Shown piece by piece: positions 32,211 through 44,221 of a stretch of 64,000 nucleotides of DNA (positions within the stretch are counted from its first letter, which is position 1; each line of letters opens with the position of its first letter). Under the pieces are notes generated by a model that made no database searches, had not been told where the DNA came from, and was given only the letters and a program-made list of their open reading frames with translations. The stretch covers positions 42,932,501 to 42,996,500 of the forward strand of contig NC_069373.1 in the NCBI RefSeq assembly GCF_021730395.1, written 5' to 3'. The DNA is from Mercenaria mercenaria (lineage: Eukaryota; Mollusca; Bivalvia; Venerida; Veneridae). The position numbers and the translations under genes are program-made.

Positions 32211-33252
32211 GAGATTTTCACAGAGGAATGATGTTGAAATTATCATATGATATTGGACATAGAATATAGACTGGCTCAGTTCACTACATTTAATCATAAA
32301 AATGTAAAAAAAAAGATATATCATAGTCTAGGAGCTAGTCTACCCGTGCTATTGTCCGTGCATTCTATTATTTAAGTTGCCAAAGCCTTAATCAGTTTCG
32401 TTGCCAACATTTGTTAAATCACTACGAAGTCAAACAAATGTGAAAATCTTATCTTTATTAGTAATTTGAAAGATATAAGTCTGCTAAATCAAAAGATAAA
32501 GTATTACTATTACCCATTACAGACAACATTTATGATATGATTTTAAATTTTGATAAACAGTATGCTACAATAACAAAAGCTAGATACATGCATAAGTGAT
32601 GGAATTAATATCAGATAGTCACCTAAGGATACAATAAATGTTCAAAAACGGGGAGTGTACAGGAAAATGACATTTCTTAGTTTTACATGCAATTTTAGGA
32701 TTTGGTTCCAATATATGCATTCTTGGTAAACTATCAGATTTGTAATCAATTTATGAGAATTCCTCAAACCTATTTAAGTTTAAATTGCTATCAATTGTTT
32801 ATGTTACGTTAATAGTGTAAGATTCGTGATTTAACTACAGTAACTAATGAATATTGGTAACGTATCTGACATCTCATGAAACATGTTACACGAGTAAACT
32901 TGACATCAGTTAAACTGTTACAAATCTTGTTTAGAATAAAGTAATTAAATTTTATCTGAAATAGTCAACATTTGAAAAACATATAAGTATTTTAATGCCA
33001 AGATGGACAGAAGAAACATCTACTTGCACTGTAAATAACATAGTCATATCATTTGCAAAATTTTTCTCAAAGATGACTACATATAAATGACAAACAATTG
33101 TTTATTTTGATACATCATTGATAAAAAGGCTATTTGAGAACTGAGAATTAGATTGAAATGTAACTTTAGGAATTTTCATAAAATAGGTAGTTAAATTTGT
33201 TCATGTTATTTATCATAAATGTGTTTGAAAAGCAATGACTTCAACATAAGTA
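32211..33252. other. No feature; likewise 33583-34379
   Basis: AT-rich, no open frames above background, no repeats matched elsewhere in the window. Confidence 0.45.
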
Positions 33253-33582
33253 AACCGCCTCGGTAGCCTAGTGGTAGAGCGTCCGCTTCGAGTGCGGGAG
33301 GTCATGGGTTCGATCCCCGGCCGCGTCATACCAAAGACGTTAAAAATGGTACTAGCAGCTTCCTCGCTTGGCGCTCAGCATTAAGGGGATAGTGCTAGGA
33401 CTAGTCAGCCCGGTGTCAGTATAATGTGACTGGGTGGGGTATCATGCCACGTGTCTACGGCGTGATATTCCAGTGAGGCAGCACTATAAAGTTGGGCATT
33501 GTGCTCACTGCTACAAGTAGACACCGTCGTTTATATGACTGAAAAATTGTTGAAAAAGACGTTAAACCCGAACACACACACA
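33253..33582 (+). repeat. tRNA-derived SINE, family 1, copy b
   Basis: Full-length copy beginning CCGCCTCGGTAGCCTAGTGG and ending in ACACACAC, flanked by a perfect 12-bp target duplication TCAACATAAGTA. About 95% identical to the copy at 1590 by eye, so recently mobile. Confidence 0.88.
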
Positions 33583-34379
33583 CTCAACATAAGTATCTGG
33601 TTAAATATCATCTTACAATATAAACATATTTTCCCGGTACTAACTTTTCTGAGCGGCCAAAATAAGCCCAGAGGAAAAATATGATTCAAAACTGGAATCC
33701 TTAAATGAATGATTCGGCTTGCCTAAATGAAATCAAGTTTACATTTGTTTATAAAAACGAATTTAATTTGTGGTCTAATTTCACATTACTTTACGTCAAC
33801 AAACAAAAATAAGTTAACAGTTATCTACTGCTTATAAGCTTCTAAGTATATTCTTTACACATACATAAACTGAATACAGGGTAGTATATTGTCAATGAAG
33901 AAAGATAATAAAGTACATTCAAACTACGTTGCAGAAAACTCGCAGCTGAGTACAACTCAAACAAATGGTCACAACATGAGACTGGCCTTCGTGAGACCTC
34001 TGTAAAACTCTGCAAATCTGCCTATATCATCTGAGAGATCTTAAATATCATATATAACTGTTAAAGCACAAATTGATACCATTTATAATAAGAAGGCAGT
34101 TTACCCCAGGTATCACTTACAAACGAATGGAAAAATAGGAAAAAAACAACTTATTGTCGTGCGTAAGCTTACTTATCAGATATCGGAAACTGGAATCCCA
34201 GGTTAAATATAGATTTTTCTAAACTTCTACTTTCACTTTTAAAATGTTGAAAGCAAGGCTCTGATTGGTGAAGGGTGTCTCAATAGCCTGTCCTCATATT
34301 CTAGGTGCGTAGCATTAATTGGAGATGATTTTAATCGGATTGGAGACTTAATATAAGTGATATAGTATGTGTTTCATAC

Positions 34380-35110
34380 TAGTGGCAGTCAAAAAATGTG
34401 GTACCAATTTCATGCTGTGGCATTTTCATATGTATTAGCACCAGTTATGTATCAATGTGACAAGTCATACAAAATGGTAGCAGTTACACTTACATAAAGA
34501 GATACCACTCTCACATAGCGATTCGAGTCAAACATTTTACAATCGGTCATACACATCTATACCAATCAGACAAGATTGTGCCTGCTGCATGTTGAAACAC
34601 AAAGTGATCTATTATAAACAAAAAAATGCAAGTCAAACATTGTAAAACGTTATATTGGTACTAGCAAAATCATAGTTAAAAAATCTTTGTTGTATCTTTC
34701 ATACATGATTTTAGCAAACAAACAATTTAGTACAAGTCGTTGGTACCAGTCAACACACACCTTCATGTACTAGTGAATTTATTGGTACCGGTTACATGTT
34801 TTGTTGCCTGAAACATTAAGTTACAGGTTACACATAGTATAGAAATAACCATCTCACATCAGTATTCCTGTCAAACATAACAGCACCTGTAATATATAAA
34901 GGTACCAGCCACACTTATTGATACTAATTTCACATTGTAATACATGGTGGTACCGCTTACATTTAGTTGTATCAAATAACCATTGTAGTACACAGGTGGT
35001 ACCAGTCACTCTTGCACACGTTTTAGTACCGGTTACACATAATAGTAAATAACTGAAATTGTCATTACACATGTATTGTAATATTATTCATACATATTAG
35101 CTCTACTAGT
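34380..35110. repeat. Degenerate GGTACCAGTCACAC array
   Basis: About 15 variants of GGTACC[A/G]GT[C/T]ACAC are spaced 30-60 bp apart (for example at 34400, 34740, 34785, 34910, 34950, 34990, 35025), separated by ATTGTA/ACATT-rich spacers. A decayed tandem repeat with a conserved core. Confidence 0.6.
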
Positions 35111-35259
35111 ATTCAACTACAGCTGTACCATTTCAAAAGTTTATTATCGGTCCCAGTTACTTAGTGTTTATTTATGATTTCAAACTTTTTGTAAGGTATA
35201 TTGTTTTGCTGTGGAATAAATCTTAACTATAAGCCTGCTGGCAGTAACTGATTGTAGTA

Positions 35260-35356
35260 TTAACGTCTGCAGAAGCCCGCGGGATTGTTTGTGACCGAGA
35301 CCGAAGGTCGAGGTCACAAACATATCCCAAGGGCTTCTGCAGACGTTATTACACAA
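35260..35356. mobile_element. Hairpin MITE H4
   Basis: TAACGTCTGCAGAAGCCCGC...TTGTGACC pairs with GGTCACAA...GGGCTTCTGCAGACGTTA around GAGACCGAAGGTC. A short, nearly perfect foldback. Confidence 0.7.
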
Positions 35357-35939
35357 AACAATTTGGTGGACTCGATCACAATTTCAAGAATAATAACTTT
35401 ACATTCGAGTTATATCTTGTACGGACACGCAGTTGGAGTACGGATGAGTACGAACGTAGTGTCAAGCTTCCAAGCTGTTTATATAAATTCTTCGAGAAAT
35501 TAGATAAAAACATACCGACTGATACTTACCAAAATCATAAATATGATTCCTAAAAACAAAGAATCGCACAGGTAAACACGCGATTCTTTAACATTCACGG
35601 TTGTTTACAAAATCAGAATTGACGCCGAGTTCTAAAGGGGAGTAAACAAGGGAAGAAACGAGTACGAACAATGTTGGGGGCAGCGCATTTGGCGTTAGTT
35701 ACTGATACAGTAAAACCGTTTCTATGGTTTAGATTGCATTTTTAATGCTACAAGAAGAGGTTTTTATGAAAGAAACAAGACGCAGATACCAGATGTCAAT
35801 CTGCGCAGAATTACATATACATCCCTGGGAAAGCATTTCAAAAATAAAAATCGGGTATTAACAGCAAGTGAATTGCCTTGTTTGCACACGATTTTTCTCC
35901 CGTTAATACATAGGCGGATCCAGTGAAAAAAGTAGTTTT

Positions 35940-36128
35940 TATGCAAGAATCTGCTTTTGCGCCCAGTGCAGACCAAGATCAGTCTGCACGTCCGTGTAGG
36001 CTGATCAAGGTATTCAGTCAGTAAATTTTCAATGAACATCCATTCGAATGATAAATGGTATTGCCCAAGCTGAATGATGGGCCAGGCCATTTTAGAAATC
36101 ATGTTTAGCAGGCTAATGGTAAAGGTAA
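35940..36128 (-). mobile_element. MITE A, copy 1
   Basis: Inverse of the family seen at 51358: AGTGCAGACCAAGATCAGTC, TTCAGTCAGTAAATTTTCA and TTAGCAGGCTAATGG in order. Moderately decayed. Confidence 0.65.
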
Positions 36129-36449
36129 TAGTCACGTAACGACAAGCGGTAACTTCTGTTTGATTTCCTGTTCTGCGCATGTAATTTCGGCATTCACCGA
36201 CTGGTTCCGAAAGTCAAATGTGTCCTTAATATGTCCTAAGAGCCGAACAATGCCGAAAGAGGACGCCAGAATACGTAATGGCACAATAATGGCCGATCGT
36301 CTTTACGGGTCGATTTCTTTAAAGACTCGAGGCCTGAATGGTCCGGAAGAACAGATAAGTTACATTTTAAAAAGTAGTCAAATTATTCTTGTTATATAAA
36401 GTTTGCATCTGTATGTGCTTGGATTTTGTGTAGGCTGGTACAAGTAGCA

Positions 36450-39400
36450 TCAAACTTGGTATGGCGGTGGAGCCGTATATTCGCCCGCTGGTTTGGCTGT
36501 GTAAGGTCCAGTGTTTGGTGGGTATGGGGATGTGTAAGGGGAAGAGTCGGGCATCGTCTGGTAGTTTGGTCCTGAAAAGAAAATGTTTCACTGTAAAAAG
36601 TCTTTGCATAATGTCTGGCCTTAAATTAGTAAATTTTCAATTTTTGAAATTCAAGCACATAGATGACTTCCCTGATACAGAATGACTATTATAACAACAA
36701 AAACGAATTTTTTTCCATACAATTCCAAAGCAGCATCATAAATGTTTCGCCTCCTGAATCTGTGTCATAAAGCTGTTTAAAGCATTGTCACATGTCACGA
36801 AAGCCTATTACCTGATTGGTTGTTTGAAGCATTGTCACATGTCACGAAAGCCTACCAACTGATTGGTTGTTTCAGTACAATCTTGACCAATGAAAGATCG
36901 CTTTATGTAAATCGCTTCTAATAATTCCAGCTCAGTGATCTACTCTTACCAATCCACAAGCAATATAGTACTCTATCTTTATTACTGATCTTAAATTTGA
37001 ATATTATCGTAAAGTTCATCTCACACCACAGCAAAACAAATGTGATAAAAGCCGATGGTTCCAAGTTCTGTATTGGACATTTGACCCCTACCATAAGCAA
37101 AGAGCATTGCATTGTGTTTCTAAACTTGTGGCCCTCATTTTGTCTACATTTTTGCATCATTACTTTCATCATTGCTGCATTGGTCTTTACCTTAAAAAAA
37201 TGAAAATAAAATCCATCTACGCTCTTGAAAAAGGGATAACGTACAAATCTAAAAATACGAATTATCATCTAATATCAACAATTGTTCTCGTCTCACTTAC
37301 CTGCGCGATGAGCGGATACAATTGTACCCTGTGACCTGTACTGATAGACCGGACAGCACGCGCAGCAACAACACGTGATTATAGACGCAACTACGATAAT
37401 AAAAGCCAGACAGCCAATCACAGCGCCGACAATTGTTCCAGTTCTCCTGTAAAAAAAAGTATACATTTATAAAAAGACCACCATGATAGATAGACCAGAG
37501 AGTGCACACAGGAACAACAAGTGATTATTAATGCAATTAGTAAAAGCCAGAAAGCCAAACACAGCGCCGATGATTTTCCCGTGCAGAATACGTTTACTGA
37601 AATGTCTCGAATGATAGACCTAACAGCACGCGCGGGAACAACACGTGACTATTGATGCAGCTATTACAAGAAGTCAGACAGCCAATAAAAGCGCCGACAA
37701 TTGACCCCGTTCTTCTGTAAATAAGGGGGTATTCTTTAAAAGAAAAGCCATGACAGATAGACAGTACAGCACCGAGTCTCAACGTAAGCGTTGACCGGTG
37801 GTATAATTACGTGCGAGCAGGTCGCTTTTTGCGGTTGTTTTCACCAGTCAAGGTAATATTTTCCTTCGTAGTTTTTTCATTTTTAAAGCTTTGTTATTAA
37901 GAATTGGCCGAGGATGACCTACAATTGACGCGCTTTGATGGTGATGTATTGAATTTTTCATGTCATTTGTATTTTTTTCTAACATTCAGGAAATATTCAC
38001 TAAAAAACACGTATTTGGATACCATATCGTAGTTTTCTCGCTTTAAATGGATAAATTACTGTTAAAATGTCCTGTGATTTAGTTATACATGTACGATATA
38101 CCACTTTAACAGATCGGTCACCGTTATATGCAGTTTCAAAAATCACATAGCCCGGCAAAACCCGGTCGTCGGGGAAGGTGCTGTCTTACGTCCGAGTCGG
38201 CGGTACACCAAAATAAAAATGCATACGTACGAGCTGGTGGAATTTATGCAAAACGATATTTTCAAGACTTTTCAGGATCCGACAGTGGACAAAATGCATT
38301 TTTATCGACATATAGACTACCATTTCATGTTTCTTCGTTCCGCACGGTCATTTTAACATAATGTCGGTTTCATACTCGAAGCCTGTACTAAATAATAATG
38401 AATTAAAGGGTGGCGGGGGACACAGGCCCCATCTAACGGATCCTTATGGTATAGTATTTATATAGTAACTATATAATGCTATACCTTAAGGATACCATTA
38501 GATGGGGCCTATGGCGGGGACAGTACTGTGCACAATAACTAAATCGTATGCCTTTAGGTATAAATTATGACACTGTCACACTATGATGCGTCATCAATGA
38601 CGCGATCGTTTTAAAGCCAGATAGAGATATTTTAAATTCTGAATTAAACTGATAGATACATTTGATATTTTATTTCAATCATCTACCATGGATGAAAATG
38701 TAGCCTAAACATGAAAGTGAACGCGGCTGTGTCATCAATATTAGTTGACATGGAGGGTGTGATTTCGACAAGAGGTAAACATGCACATTTGACTGAAATA
38801 AGATCTACATAAGAGTGTGGAGGTGGCAGTAGAGCCATTCTCTAGGATGAGTATAGGTTGTTTTTTTTTTTTTTTTGTTTTTTTTTAAATTGTCCCATTG
38901 AACGTTCGTACCAGCACGGATACCTCCCACTTGAATCTGGCAGACCAGAGCCCTTCTAGAAAATTGATCTGAGTATAGAATTTTCCAGATATAAAGTAGG
39001 CCCTAGATGTTCGTATGTTAGTATTTTTTATTCTAAGGATATACATGTACTTCTTATGTACAGAATGTTGGTGGCAATTTCCCGTGCAATAAAGGTAGGT
39101 ATTGCCTTATATATAACAGTAAATGATCAATGGAATGTTTGATGTTACTCAATAGCTTTTATTCGATAGCTATTGGGTAAAATCTATGTAGAACAAAGAA
39201 ATAAATTTTCTTAATTATAGAAAAAGAAAATTGATTTACTTTCAGTGTTTGTATGACCTAATTATGAACCTGTATCCAACTTCACCAAAATCAAGCGTTT
39301 GGTTAATAAGAAATTTGAGATTTTTTCATGCCATTGAATCGCAAAACATCTAAAAGTATACTTTTATATATATTATATAAAACAAGTGAGTATAACTGGG

Positions 39401-42400
39401 AACAAAAGCTGCCACTCGACTAATGTCAGTGCTTGATAGTTAACTATTAACTATCTTCATTGAATGGTTTTGGTCGAAACAAAGTCATTTAAATTAAGTG
39501 ATTTCTTTAAATCGATAAAGTACCATAATTCTATGAGCACCGCATGAAACAGTAACTGAAATTTAAATTGCACAATCAAATATTAGTCAGGATGGTTCAC
39601 AGAGTCTGTAAATTAGACTGCATATATGTGCATAATTAAACTGCACACATTTCTTCATTTAGGAATTCAGTGTATTCATTTAATTTTGGGTTGTATATAG
39701 TACAGTAGTCGCAACTTGACCGCGATTGTTGAACTTAGGCTGATTATTCATATCGATTATTAAGGGGTGCTTTGGGTAGCCGTGTATATTTATATGGAAT
39801 TAGTTTGTATACAGTGCTTTATCAAAGTATATACTTACATTTGATCGTTAAAACTTTCCAATACATTAATTTATATTTCCATTTCTCGTGCAGCTCGTGT
39901 TTTACGTACACTCCTTTTCAATAATAGGTTGTGTCTTATTATGTATTATAACACAAAGGTCAACCACCGGGTCAAGTTGCTTCCACTATATTACAATTAC
40001 TTTTCTCCAAACGTTACTAGCAATAGTTACACCTATTAATATACTAAGCACATCTAGAAACGCAACATTTTTCAACATATATATACATGTAAAAGGAAAG
40101 TGCGAAAGAAAAACGAGGGAAAAAACGTTGCGTATCTAGATGTACTTAGCTTTTAATAGGGTCAACTGTGGTTTAACTGTACTGTAAGCGTAGACACATG
40201 GGCAAATAATAGTCTGGCGATCGCGAAGGACACATTACTATTTGGTCACAAAATCCTGCTAAATGCGCTAAGACTGTGCACAATGATGCGTTAAATGACC
40301 GTGCACAACGAAGAAACATGAAATGGTAGTCTATATATCAATAAAAATGCATTTTGTCCACTGTCAGATCCTAAAAAGTCTTGAAAATATCGGTTTTCAT
40401 AAATTCCACCAGCTCGTACGTATGCATTTTTATTTTTGTGTACCGCCGACACGGACGTAAGACAGCACCTTCGCCGACGGCCGGGTTTTGCCGGGCTATG
40501 TGATTTTTGAAACTGCATATAACGGTGACCGATCTGTTAAAGTGGGTATATCGTACATGTATAACTAAATCACAGGACATTTTAACAGTAATTTATCCAT
40601 TTAAAGCGAGAAAACTACGATATGGTATCCAAATACGTGTTTTTTAGTGAATATTTCCTGAATGTTAGAAAAAAATACAAATGACATGAAAAATTCAATA
40701 CATCACCATCAAAGCGCGTCAATTGTAGGTCATCCTCGGCCAATTCTTAATAACAAAGCTTTAAAAATGAAAAAACTACGAAGGAAAATATTACCTTGAC
40801 TGGTGAAAACAACCGCAAAAAGCGACCTGCTCGCACGTAATTATACCACCGGTCAACGCTTACGTTGAGACTCGGTGGTACAGCACGCGCAGCTACAACA
40901 CGCGATTATTTATGCATTTATTACAATAAGATATTACACTGGAACAGTGCAGCCAGCACAACCTCAACAGGTGATTATTGACGCATGGTGATAATCACGT
41001 TCTACAGCAAATAAGATCATGCTTTAACCATTACCCTGCTAAATTTCTAAACTGGACTAGTCCATCATTCAATTTGGGCAGTGCCACTTATTATTTGAAG
41101 GGATGTTCAATGACAATTTACTATCTGAATAGCGAACAGTGCAGACCATGATCAGATCTTGATCGCATAGGCAGAACCACTTGCCGACAGAAAGCTAAAG
41201 GAAAATTTTTAGAATTTTTTTTGGAAGATTTTCCGATGTACAACCAAGTAACCCCTAGGGCGGGGCCAATTTTATCCCAGGGGTCATGATTTGAACAAAT
41301 TTGTAGAAGTCTACTAGGCAATATTACATACCAAATATCTAAGATCTAGGCCTTCTGGTTTATTTTAAGCAAATTTATGAAGATTTCTCAATGTACAATC
41401 AAGTAACCTCTGCGCTGGGTCAAGTTGACCCTGGGGGGGTCAAGATTTGAACAAATTTTGTAGAGGTCTACTAGGCAATGCAACATGTCAAATATCTAAG
41501 CTCTAGGCCTTCTGGTTTATTTTTAATAAATTTTGAAGATTTTTCTATGTACAATCAAGTAACCCCATGGGGTGGGGTCAATTTGACCCCGGGGGTTATG
41601 ACTTGAATAAATTTTGTAGAAGTCTACTAGACAATGCTACATGTCAAATATCTAAGATCTAGGCCTTCTGGTTTATTTTAAGAATTTTTTTAAAGATTTT
41701 CCTATGTAAAATCAAATGACCCCTGGTGCGGGGTCAATTTTGACCCCGGGGGACAAGGTTTGAATAAATTTTGTAGAAGTCCACTAGGCAAAGCTACAAG
41801 TGAAATATCTAAACTCTAGGCCTTCTGGTTTATTTTTAGAAATTTTTTGAAGATTTTTCTATGTAAAATCAATTGACCCCTGGGGAAGGGTCAATTTTGA
41901 CCTCGGGGATCATGATTTGAACAAATATTATAGAGGTCACTAGACAATGCTACGTGTGAAATATCTAAGCTAGGCCTTCTGGTTTATTTTTAGAAAAGTT
42001 TTGAAGATTTTCCTATGTAAAATCAAGTGACCCCTGGGGCGGGGTCAATTTTGAATCCGGGGTCATGATTTGAATAATTTTAGTAGAGGTCCACTAGGCA
42101 ATGCTACATGTCAAATATCTAAGCTCTAGGGCTTTTGGTTTTTGAGAATAAGATGTTCTAAGACTTTCCTATGTAAAATCAAGTGACCCCTGGGGCGGGG
42201 TCAATTTTGACCCTTGGGGGGTCATGATTTCAACAAATTTTGTAGAGGTCCACTAGGTGATGCTACATGTGAAATATCTAAGCTCTAGGCCTTCTGGTTT
42301 ATTTTTAGAAAATTTTTGAAGATTTTCCAATGTAAAATCAAGTGACCCCTGGGGCGGGGTCAATTTTGATCCCAAGGTCATGATTTGAACAAATTTGGTA

Positions 42401-44221
42401 GAGGTCTACTAGGCAATGCTTCACACCAAATATCTAAGCTCTAGGGCGTCTGGTTTTTGAGAAGAAGATTTTTGAAGATTTTCCTATGTAAAATCAAGTG
42501 ACCCCGGGGTCATGATTTGAAAAAAAAATGGTAAATGTAAAATCGAGTGACCCCTGGGGCGGGGTCAATTTTGATCCCAAGGTCATGATTTGAACAAATT
42601 TGGTAGAGGTCCACTAGGCAATGCTTCACACCAAATATCTAAGCTCTAGGGCTTCTGGTTTTTAAGAAGAAGATTTTTAAAATTTTTCCTTTCGGTTGCC
42701 ATGGCAACCAGAGTTCTGCATGGAATTCAATTCCTTGAAAAATTTTGAAAGGGGACTGCCCAAAGATCACTCCTGTGAAGTTTGGTGTAATTCTGCCCAG
42801 TGGTTTTTAAGAAGAAGTTTTTTTAGAAATTGTTTACGCACGACTGACGACGGACGACGGACGACTGACGACGGACGACGGACATCAAGCGGTCACAATA
42901 GCTCACCTTGTCACATGTGCAAGTTAAATACGGGCAAGGCAACACCTGCAATTTTAGGGGTTTCTGTAACTACAAACGCCCGGACAGTCATCACATCATT
43001 GACAATAGTTCCTGTCCTTGACAAACTAACAAAAAGCTAGCACGTGCAAGTACAAAACGTGAAAGGCAACACGTGCAATTAGTGGCGCAACTGTTACAAC
43101 AAACACGCGGACAGACATAGCAATCAATGGCATTTGGTCCCGTCCCTTTGGAAGTAACGTGACACACTAACAAAAACGGTATAAACCTATTCAAAGCACA
43201 GCAATACAAGCATATCAGATTTAAGGCAAAACTTCAGCATTCCGTGCAATTGCCGTCATTATATATTATCAACATTACGACTGATATACTTGTAGCAGCA
43301 TGTCGGCGGCACATGATTACTAAGTGTGAAATGATAGTACTTTAGATGAAATAAAAAAAAGACAAACGCCATGAAATCCACCTGCTTTTAAAATGTAAAC
43401 TTCCATCGTAGTTTGGTATAATATATTTAGATGTGTGGGCAGAATAATCGTTCATCTTGTCATAAATTGTTCTTACGTGCAGCAGTACTGATCTCCATAG
43501 GTTCCACAACAGCCGCCGCTCGGACAGTAAAAGTATGTTCTGCCGTCATAACCGTTATACCAACACGTGGTGCTTTCCGTCATGGACACCACACAAGCTG
43601 AAAATAACAGTAATAATGAAGAAATACTTCTGTAGCACTTAAATAGCAAAACTTTGCTAGTTTAGGTAGTGAATCCGTAATTACAGTCGGTAAGTCCGTA
43701 CAATTACGTATCCATGTATGGCATTTCGGCAGTCTTTGACATACGGGCACTTGGCTTTCCGTTCATGTACGGAAAATGCCGAAGTCACATTCGGAGAATA
43801 CGTAATAGAGCGGAATTTTCCGAATGTCATTTAGGACCCACTACCATACAGCTGATGTAAAATAGCAGAAAACTTTTCCTAAAATTGTAGAACATTGTTT
43901 TGCATGATTATTCCGCGAGCATGTTATTTCATTAAATAACATGATGATTCTCACAAATTATGAGACACTGTCTACTTTACGGTAGAAACCGTATATTTAC
44001 CGAACAGACTCAAAGAACTCGCGACGGTTGAATCAAGAAATTCGCGACACTTGACTCAAGAAATTCCTTTAAACACCCAATGTAAATAGTGCATAATTAT
44101 TATGTAAATATAGTATTTTTCCAATAAAAGTCACTGCAGAACGAATAAATACTGTATAATATATAATTATATATACCTAAAGTGTATAAAAGTAAAATCC
44201 AAAATATTGAGGCAGACATAA
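36450..44221 (-). CDS. CYYR1/Shisa-like six-cysteine single-TM protein
   Basis: Complete four-exon model: 44179-44221, 43477-43597, 37301-37446 and 36450-36571. All GT-AG, with phases 1, 2, 1 matching throughout; 143 residues. Residues 1-18 are a signal peptide. The ectodomain has cysteines 26, 39, 44, 45, 53 and 54 in the C-C-CC-CC pattern (SGGCCG and YCC) of the Shisa-like/STMC6 superfamily that includes CYYR1. Residues about 59-80 are the membrane segment, followed by TCCCCACCPVY, likely palmitoylated cysteines. The tail is rich in P and Y (SPYTSPYPPNTGPY) and ends PPPYQV, a PPxY motif that in this superfamily recruits WW-domain proteins such as NEDD4-type ligases. Likely a plasma-membrane or endosomal adaptor. 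Intron 2 contains many decayed copies of exon 3 plus transposons. It is divergently arranged with the plus-strand gene at 44783. Confidence 0.85.
36773..36872. repeat. Two-copy 48-bp tandem repeat with CCAAT motifs
   Basis: GCATTGTCACATGTCACGAA...CTGATTGGTTGTTT occurs twice back to back. On the minus strand each carries CCAAT and a CACATG/CATGTG box. It is inside the last intron of the minus-strand CYYR-like gene. Confidence 0.7.
37500..37780 (-). pseudogene. Decayed TM-exon copies b and c
   Basis: Two stretches upstream (in minus-strand sense) of the functional TM exon repeat it. Copy b (about 37496-37592) keeps IIGAVFGFLAF before losing frame through a small deletion. Copy c (about 37610-37735) keeps an acceptor-like TTTACAG and reads RTGSIVGAFIGCL (functional exon: RTGTIVGAVIGCL), then shifts frame. 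Both also keep the CACGTGTTGTT and GATAGACC landmarks. They are decayed tandem exon copies, not usable alternatives as they stand. Confidence 0.75.
37770..40877. mobile_element. 3.1-kb long-TIR (foldback-type) element, copy 1
   Basis: Terminal inverted repeats of about 585 bp (37770-38355 and about 40291-40877) begin CACCGAGTCTCAACGTAAGC and are about 97% identical by eye. It is flanked by GTACAG (37764-37769 and 40878-40883), a 6-bp target duplication. The inserted site is recognisable because it lies in a copy of the CYYR-like TM exon whose functional version is uninterrupted. The 1.9-kb core has a hairpin at about 38413-38520, T-runs and no transposase, so it is non-autonomous. No superfamily is assigned: CAC termini and a 5-6 bp duplication recall Transib-like elements, but this is weak. 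Confidence 0.88.
40878..41010 (-). pseudogene. Decayed TM-exon copies d and e
   Basis: After the 3.1-kb element, 40878-40930 resumes the exon copy that was interrupted at 37769 (CAGCACGCGCAGCTACAACA, compare CAGCACGCGCAGCAACAACA in the functional exon, plus-strand sense). A further fragment at about 40945-40995 repeats the CAGCACAACCTCAACAGGTG-type landmark. Too short and mutated to code. Confidence 0.6.
41024..41195 (+). mobile_element. MITE A, copy 2 (partial)
   Basis: CCATTACCCTGCTAAATTTC..., AATAGCGAACAGTGCAGACC and AGAACCACTTGCCGACAG align with the left and middle of the family; the right end merges into the 156-bp satellite element. Confidence 0.65.
41195..42925. repeat. 156-bp-period tandem-repeat element with unique tail
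   Basis: About nine units: CTAGGCCTTCTGGTTT recurs at 41346, 41503, 41659, 41816, 41970, 42126, 42285, 42441 and 42646, a step of about 156 bp with one longer interval. Each unit holds AATCAAGTGACCCCTGGGGC...TTTGACCCC and TAGAGGTCCACTAGGCAATG. A non-repeated tail follows (GTTGCCATGGCAACC at 42695; GACGACGGACGACGGAC at 42848; ending GGTCACAATAGCTCACC). An array of 150-160 bp units with a fixed flank resembles oyster 'pearl'-type elements. It lies in intron 2 of the minus-strand CYYR-like gene. Confidence 0.8.
42905..43125 (-). pseudogene. Decayed TM-exon copies f and g
   Basis: Copy f (about 42910-43020) still reads RTGTIV on the minus strand and then diverges. Copy g (about 43030-43125) keeps the spacing of CACGTGTTG and ACAGTTGCGCC blocks matching the exon's GTTGCGTCTATAATCACG. 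These are the most diverged copies and lie nearest exon 2. They start right after the tail of the satellite element. Confidence 0.5.

Noticed and set aside
41346-42660. CRISPR-like regular repeats
   Set aside because: Units of about 156 bp abut directly with no unique spacers; this is a tandem satellite in an animal genome.
42696-43040. 114-codon plus frame with TTDDGRR repeats
   Set aside because: It lies on the tail of the satellite element (GACGACGGAC repeats), with no domain or splice context.
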